Source of the DNA: Bacteroidota bacterium
GTDB lineage: Bacteria > Bacteroidota > Bacteroidia > 2-12-FULL-35-15
Direction of reading: 5' to 3'
Length of the DNA stretch: 49,182 nucleotides
Assembly: GCA_021323165.1 (NCBI GenBank)
Contig: JAJTCJ010000051.1
Span: forward strand, 1 to 49,182
Positions 44,536 to 49,182 of this stretch are shown here, in pieces; positions within the stretch are counted from its first letter, which is position 1; each line of letters opens with the position of its first letter. Made by a program: the position numbers and the translations under genes. A model generated the notes under the pieces. It saw only the letters and a program-made list of their open reading frames with translations, had not been told where the DNA came from and did not search any database.

Positions 44536-44565
44536 AAAAAAAGGAACTTTCGGGTTCCTTTTTTT
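44536..44565 (+). terminator. Terminator of the desaturase gene
   Basis: AAAAAAAGGAAC (44536-44547) and GTTCCTTTTTTT (44554-44565) form a stem with a 6-base TTTCGG loop. It is A/T symmetric, so it could also serve the convergent phosphatase operon on the minus strand. Confidence 0.85.
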
Positions 44566-44585
44566 ATTGGTATAAACTTAAACTA

Positions 44586-46676
44586 TCAGATCTTTATTCC
44601 TATTACCAGGATATCATCCACTTGCTCAAGATTACCCTTCCAGCTCTCAATGATTGCATCTAAAGCGTTCTTTTGATCTTCAGGTGTTTCTGTAGAATGA
44701 GCAAGCAACTGCTCCTGAAATGGCTTGTATTTGAATTTCTTGCCTTTTGTTCCACCAAACTGGTCTGCGTAACCATCTGTAAAAAGGAAGATAGAATCGC
44801 CTTTATTCAAATCTTGATCATGAGTAATAAATGGAAGAGGGCTGTCTGTTTTACCTATCGATTGTTTATTTGCCTTTATTTCTTTTAATACACCATTCTG
44901 AATGATCCATAAAGGATTGTTTGCTCCGGCCCACTGTAAGTGCATCGTCTTTAAATTTAAGCGGCAGAGTGAGATGTCCATCCCATCCTTTACTTCACTT
45001 TCACTTTTTTCGAAAGTTACCACAACAAGTTCACGTACTTTATCCAATATCTGTCCTGGATCTTTTATTCCAAACTCTTTAACAGTTCTGTCCATTGCAT
45101 TGGAACAAACAACACTTACCATTGCTCCCGGAACTCCATGTCCTGTGCAATCTGCGGCAGCAATATAAATGTCATCGTTATTAACATACATCCAGTAAAA
45201 GTCGCCCGAAACAATATCCTTCGGTTTGTACAGTATGAAACTCTGAGGCAAATGTTGTTTTACAAAATTAAGTGGCGGTAAGATGGCCTGCTGCAGATGC
45301 TTTGCATAATTAATACTATCAACTATCTCTTTTTGTTTTTCTTCAATAAGATCCTTTTGTTTTTCAACTTCTTCTTTCTGAGAAGCAATGATAAGATTTG
45401 CTTTTTGTTTCAGGCGATAGCTTCTGAAAATCAAAACTGAAACGATTATCATTAAACCTAAACCAATAAAAAGATAATTACGCTGGGCAGCCTGTCTGTC
45501 TGCAAGACTCATCTGTTTTGTTATTTCAGCATCTTTCAGCAAAAGTTCTTTGTCTTTCTTCTCTGTTTCATATTTGGTTTGCATCTCATTGATCTGCTGC
45601 ATACTTGTAGCATTGAAGATGCTGTCCTTATATTTCATCATCTCATACTGATACTCAAAAGCAGATTTGAAATCTCCTTTTTTTCCGTATGTATTGGCAA
45701 GGATCTCATATGAATATTTGATGTATTCAAAACTGCCGGACTTAATTGCCAGATCAAGACTTTTCTTTTCATATTCAATGGCTTTATCATACTCTTTTTT
45801 ATCACTATAAATACTGCCAATGTTATTATAAACATAGATAAGTCCCCCGGTGTTATTGATCTCTTCATAAAGCTTCATGGATTTCATGAAGTAATTCAGG
45901 GCACCGTCCAGATTTTTCTGATTGAACTCGGTAATAGCCATCCATGTATATAAATTCGATAAGCCATTTTTATAATCATGTTTTATATAGATAGCTTCAG
46001 CTTCTTCATAATTTTTCTTCGCCAGGCGGAATTCTTTTGAGGCATCGTGCATTATTCCAACCGCGGTAAGTCCATTTGCAATATCAATGGTCTTTCCAAG
46101 CTTTTTATACATTTCAAGGGACACTTGATAAGACTTCATTGCATTTTCATACTGACCTAAACCTTGGTATAATTGTCCGAGAGAATAATGAATCCCTGCA
46201 ATCCCATCCTCGGAATTTCCTTTCTCAAATAATTTTAAAGAACGCTGCAGGTAGTCAAGCGATTTGCTATAATCTCCCTGATCAGAATATGTATCACCAA
46301 GAAGTTTTAAAAGATCAGCTGCCTCAACTAAATTTCCGTTCTTAGAAAAAATTTCATAGGATCTATTATAATAATAAACTGCACTGTCGAAAAGAGAAAT
46401 ATCATCCGCCAGGTAACCCATAAATTTGTAAGATGCGGCTTTACCTTTTTGATAACCAATCTCCGAAGCGAGATTTAAGGCTTTATTAAGATATTCTTTT
46501 GATAGTTTTTGATCGATAAATTCATATTCTTTTCCTATGCGGTTCAGTGTATTTACCTTTAAAGAATCTTCCTTATGAGATTTAAGGACAAGTAGAAGTG
46601 AGTCCAGTTTTTTACTTTGTCCGAACGAACAAATAGTTAAAAGGAAAGAGAATAAAACAAAAGAAATTCTTTTCAT
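44586..46676 (-). CDS. TPR-transmembrane-SpoIIE phosphatase, second of a tandem pair
   Basis: A 696-residue protein: signal peptide (1-19), about seven periplasmic TPR repeats (about 25-350), a transmembrane helix (YLFIGLGLMIIVSVLIF, about 400-420), a coiled-coil linker, then a cytoplasmic PP2C-type SpoIIE domain (about 470-696). Metal-binding motifs GDFYW, AADCTGHGVPGA and FTDGYADQFGG plus the terminal VDDILVIGIK are intact, so it should dephosphorylate serine/threonine on a regulatory protein, typically a STAS-like switch. It follows its paralogue by 4 bp. Confidence 0.88.
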   Translation of the reverse strand: MKRISFVLFSFLLTICSFGQSKKLDSLLLVLKSHKEDSLKVNTLNRIGKEYEFIDQKLSKEYLNKALNLASEIGYQKGKAASYKFMGYLADDISLFDSAVYYYNRSYEIFSKNGNLVEAADLLKLLGDTYSDQGDYSKSLDYLQRSLKLFEKGNSEDGIAGIHYSLGQLYQGLGQYENAMKSYQVSLEMYKKLGKTIDIANGLTAVGIMHDASKEFRLAKKNYEEAEAIYIKHDYKNGLSNLYTWMAITEFNQKNLDGALNYFMKSMKLYEEINNTGGLIYVYNNIGSIYSDKKEYDKAIEYEKKSLDLAIKSGSFEYIKYSYEILANTYGKKGDFKSAFEYQYEMMKYKDSIFNATSMQQINEMQTKYETEKKDKELLLKDAEITKQMSLADRQAAQRNYLFIGLGLMIIVSVLIFRSYRLKQKANLIIASQKEEVEKQKDLIEEKQKEIVDSINYAKHLQQAILPPLNFVKQHLPQSFILYKPKDIVSGDFYWMYVNNDDIYIAAADCTGHGVPGAMVSVVCSNAMDRTVKEFGIKDPGQILDKVRELVVVTFEKSESEVKDGMDISLCRLNLKTMHLQWAGANNPLWIIQNGVLKEIKANKQSIGKTDSPLPFITHDQDLNKGDSIFLFTDGYADQFGGTKGKKFKYKPFQEQLLAHSTETPEDQKNALDAIIESWKGNLEQVDDILVIGIKI

Positions 46677-46680
46677 TTGA

Positions 46681-48705
46681 TCAGAGCTTTATACCGACAA
46701 CAAGCACATCATCAACCTGATGTCTTCCATGTTTCCATTTATTAAAGGAATCTAAAAGTATAACTTTTTGTTCAGACATAGGTTGCTCATAAATGGAAAG
46801 TAAAAGCTCCTTCATGTTCTTTGTCATAAATTTCTTACCCTTTTCGCCACCAAACTGATCAGCGAAACCATCAGAAGATATATAGATCGAATCTCCTTCA
46901 TTAAAGCTGATTGTATGAGACGTGAATATTCGTTGTTCAGAAGAGTAGGATCCGCCAATAGAAAATTTATCTGCTTTGTATTCTGTAAGCGTATGGGTGC
47001 CTTTTGGGATCATCCATAATGGCCTTAGAGCACCTGCATAAGAAAGTGATTTGTTTTGGAAATCGATGCAGACCAAGGCAATGTCCATTCCGTCTTTCGT
47101 ATCAGCTGAAGAATCCTGTTTTAATGCATTCCTCACACCTTCATGAAGATTACTGAGGATCAGATCCGGTTTTAATATGTTTTTTTCAATAATGATCTGT
47201 GTGAGAAGATCGTTGCCTATCATGCTCATGAAAGCCCCCGGAACTCCATGGCCTGTACAATCTGCAACAGCAAAGATTATTTTTCCTGTTTTTTCAGTGA
47301 ACCAGTAAAAATCACCGCTTACAATATCTTTCGGCTGGTAAAAGACGAAAAAATCAGAAAGAGATCTGTTCATTGTTTCTTCTGATGGAAGAATAGCAGT
47401 TTGAATACGTCTCGCATAATTGATACTATCAGTAATGTCCTTGTTCTTTTCTTCCACTAATGCTTTCTGTTCGGCAATGATCATATTTGCTTTTTTCTTT
47501 TCCCGATAGCTTTTGAAAATAAATAAAGCTAGCAGCAGCATCAATATAAATCCTGTAATAAAATAATTACGCTGCATTCTTTGCTGTTTCAATTCTTCAG
47601 CATTCAATGCATCTTTCTTTTCCTGTTCGGCTTTTGCAATAGCTTGTTTTTTTTCGAAATCAAAATTCATCTCTGATCTTACAATTTCTTTAGTATTCTC
47701 TGTATTAAAAAGACTGTCTTTGGCCTTCACAAAGGCTTTATAATGAATGAGTGCTTTGTTCGGATTATTTAATGCGGAATAGGATTCGCTCAAAGCATTT
47801 TCCGCGTCTGCAATTACTTCCAGGGTACCTAACTTATATGCAATTTCTAATGATTTAGTACAATAATCAATGGCTTTATTATGTTGATTTTGCAACTGAT
47901 ACACTTTGCCGATGTTATTAAGTAGTTTGGCATCATCAGCCTGGTTATTCACCATTTTATTTACTTCAAGCGCTTTGAACTGATATTCCTGTGTACGGTC
48001 ATAATCTTCGGTTTGTGCATATACACCACTTATATTCAATAAGGCGCTCACAATTCCTCTTTTATCATTAGCCTTTTCTTTTATTGTTAGTGATCTGTTA
48101 TAATATTCAAGTGCTTTTTCGATCTCGTTCTTATCACTGTAAACTAGCCCGATATTGTTTAAAGAAAAAGAAACGCCTTGTTCATCACCTAGTTCTTCCT
48201 GGATCTTTAAAGCATCATGATAATATTTTAAAGCAGTATTAAAATCACGCTGTTCATAATATACTATCCCGATATTATTCAGCGCTGTTGCAATGCCGTC
48301 TTTATTATTAATGCTTTCGTTTAGTTTCAAACATTTAAAAAAGTAATCCATGGCGACAGGATAATTACCCTGAAAATCGTTTATAACACCAATATTGCTG
48401 AGTGCAGAAGAGTAGAGGGTAGTTAAATTTTTTTTCTCTGTTGGCTCAGCAGAGATCATCTCTTCACAGATCACTTTTGCTTCTCCTGCATAAAGCATTG
48501 CCTTATCAAATTCACTCTGATGCCAGAGTCTGTCTGATAATAAATTAAGAATTTTTATCTTGTTTGTATCGCTAAGTGAGTATTCGGTTTTTGCCGGATA
48601 TTTTTCCAGGAGCCTGTAAAGAGAATCAACTTTCTCCTGTTGTGAAAAGGAAGTGAGAAAGGTTAATAAAAGGATAAATGAAAAAAGAAAGTGCTTGTGT
48701 GTCAT
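46681..48705 (-). CDS. TPR-transmembrane-SpoIIE phosphatase, first of a tandem pair
   Basis: A 674-residue paralogue of the next gene with the same order: signal peptide (MTHKHFLFSFILLLTFLTSFS), about seven TPR repeats, a transmembrane helix (YFITGFILMLLLALFIF), a coiled coil, and a SpoIIE domain with GDFYW, VADCTGHGVPGA and SSDGFADQFGG. The ATG at 48705 fits the signal; the frame is open upstream to 48741. The conserved layout suggests a tandem duplication, yet the two sequences are well diverged, so they may sense different inputs or act as a heteromer. Confidence 0.88.
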   Translation of the reverse strand: MTHKHFLFSFILLLTFLTSFSQQEKVDSLYRLLEKYPAKTEYSLSDTNKIKILNLLSDRLWHQSEFDKAMLYAGEAKVICEEMISAEPTEKKNLTTLYSSALSNIGVINDFQGNYPVAMDYFFKCLKLNESINNKDGIATALNNIGIVYYEQRDFNTALKYYHDALKIQEELGDEQGVSFSLNNIGLVYSDKNEIEKALEYYNRSLTIKEKANDKRGIVSALLNISGVYAQTEDYDRTQEYQFKALEVNKMVNNQADDAKLLNNIGKVYQLQNQHNKAIDYCTKSLEIAYKLGTLEVIADAENALSESYSALNNPNKALIHYKAFVKAKDSLFNTENTKEIVRSEMNFDFEKKQAIAKAEQEKKDALNAEELKQQRMQRNYFITGFILMLLLALFIFKSYREKKKANMIIAEQKALVEEKNKDITDSINYARRIQTAILPSEETMNRSLSDFFVFYQPKDIVSGDFYWFTEKTGKIIFAVADCTGHGVPGAFMSMIGNDLLTQIIIEKNILKPDLILSNLHEGVRNALKQDSSADTKDGMDIALVCIDFQNKSLSYAGALRPLWMIPKGTHTLTEYKADKFSIGGSYSSEQRIFTSHTISFNEGDSIYISSDGFADQFGGEKGKKFMTKNMKELLLSIYEQPMSEQKVILLDSFNKWKHGRHQVDDVLVVGIKL

Positions 48706-48803
48706 TTGAAATTTCGGACACAAGTTCGCATTTAGTTTCAATAAAAAAAACTAAAATTTATGAGGAAAGATCCCGGTTAAATAAAAATGTTGATTGGGAT
48801 GCG

Positions 48804-49182
48804 TTAAGCCTTTTTTATTTTCTTAACCTTCTTTGCTTTTTTAGAAGCTTTGGCCTTATCTGCTTTTTTCTCTTCTTCGAGTTTTATATTGTAGCGAATA
48901 TCTCTCCAGTATTCAGCGCCATAGCTCACAAAAATCTCTTCACCGGCTTTAATATTCCTTTCAGCTTCGATCCATCCACGGTTCTTGTAAACCCTGTAGC
49001 AGCAATTGTTTTTAATCCCTTTGATCTGAACTATCCCTTTAGCATCGTTAGCGTAGCGTGCAAGAGCTTCCGGGCGGTAGTATGCATCTATACACTTCTT
49101 TTTACTAATATAAAAAGCATAACCATAAATGTCATTTTCTGCTCTTCTGTCTAGTTCGGCTTCAGTAATGATCTCTCCAAGA
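48804..49182 (-). CDS. SET-domain protein, 5' part outside the window
   Basis: An open minus-strand frame of 125 residues enters at the right edge and ends at the TAA 48804-48806. It shows SET-domain signatures: a RYANDA segment standing where the NHxC motif normally is, a tandem cysteine pair (NNCCYRVY), then IEAERNIKAGEEIFVSYGAEYW, the GEE(L/I)xxxYG motif that closes the active site. SET enzymes methylate lysines using SAM. The last 30 residues are a Lys/Ala-rich basic tail. The N-terminus is missing. An opposite-strand frame (48678-49154) overlaps it and has no gene-like features. Confidence 0.8.
   Translation of the reverse strand, partial: LGEIITEAELDRRAENDIYGYAFYISKKKCIDAYYRPEALARYANDAKGIVQIKGIKNNCCYRVYKNRGWIEAERNIKAGEEIFVSYGAEYWRDIRYNIKLEEEKKADKAKASKKAKKVKKIKKA

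Noticed and set aside
48678-49154. 158-codon + strand open frame at the right edge
   Set aside because: It is the opposite strand of the SET-domain gene, which shows real protein motifs; this one does not.

Overview
The window reads as a low-GC chromosomal segment of a member of the Bacteroidota, most likely an environmental, non-Bacteroidales lineage. The evidence is: promoters of the TAnnTTTG type instead of -10/-35 boxes and no clear Shine-Dalgarno sequences; type IX secretion (T9SS) cargo signals and a PorE-like T9SS protein; bacillithiol synthesis (BshC); DUF5916, CarboxypepD-reg/TonB receptors and Reg_prop/Y_Y_Y sensor kinases; and dnaA lying near a low-molecular-weight protein tyrosine phosphatase and a tetrapyrrole-methylase-type methyltransferase. 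No insertion sequences, phage genes, CRISPR arrays, rRNA or tRNA genes were seen. This is core chromosome with a few accessory modules.

Layout: 0-7.2 kb (mostly +): rimO, a SiaC-like phosphoprotein, a Nudix hydrolase (-), bshC-queE (translationally coupled), a PorE-like OmpA lipoprotein and a periplasmic rhodanese. 7.2-9.8 kb (-): a MORN-type secreted protein, a YrdC/Sua5-family protein, a small transaldolase, and an SRP RNA gene with its own promoter and terminator. 10-19 kb: a membrane glycosyltransferase (+), then a minus-strand block with a secreted three-repeat protein, a methyltransferase, a tyrosine phosphatase, a 1000-residue propeller sensor kinase, dnaA and a split 5'-nucleotidase. 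19-21.6 kb (+): a thioesterase and an arsenic operon (arsR, DUF6428, aquaporin, arsC). 21.6-24.7 kb (-): a LolD-type ATPase coupled to a DUF5916 outer-membrane protein. 25-31.5 kb (+): a 1306-residue T9SS cargo protein, dapA, a small Cys-rich lipoprotein (-), a GNAT and a pentapeptide-repeat protein. 31.6-37 kb: smpB (-), then a divergent metal locus. 37-49 kb: a secreted peptidylarginine-deiminase-like protein, TPR and STAS-like proteins, pyrD, an HMG-CoA lyase, a DUF4442 protein, a desaturase, two tandem TPR/SpoIIE phosphatases, and at the right edge a partial SET-domain protein.

The most unusual object is the metal locus at 32.1-37 kb. One uninterrupted 829-codon frame joins a DtxR/MntR-type repressor, a FeoA-like domain, a full NRAMP manganese transporter and a C-terminal ATP-binding UspA domain. 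It is divergent from a TonB-dependent receptor. Between them lies a perfect 7+7 bp palindrome resembling a DtxR/MntR operator, placed over the -33 region of the receptor promoter. The simplest reading is a self-contained manganese homeostasis unit in which the sensor-repressor is covalently tethered to the inner-membrane importer and also controls the outer-membrane receptor.

Other themes are partner-switch signalling parts scattered over the window (SiaC-like, STAS-like and two SpoIIE phosphatases) and T9SS (a PorE-like anchor and two cargo proteins). An arsenic operon appears to use an aquaporin rather than a pump as the arsenite exit.
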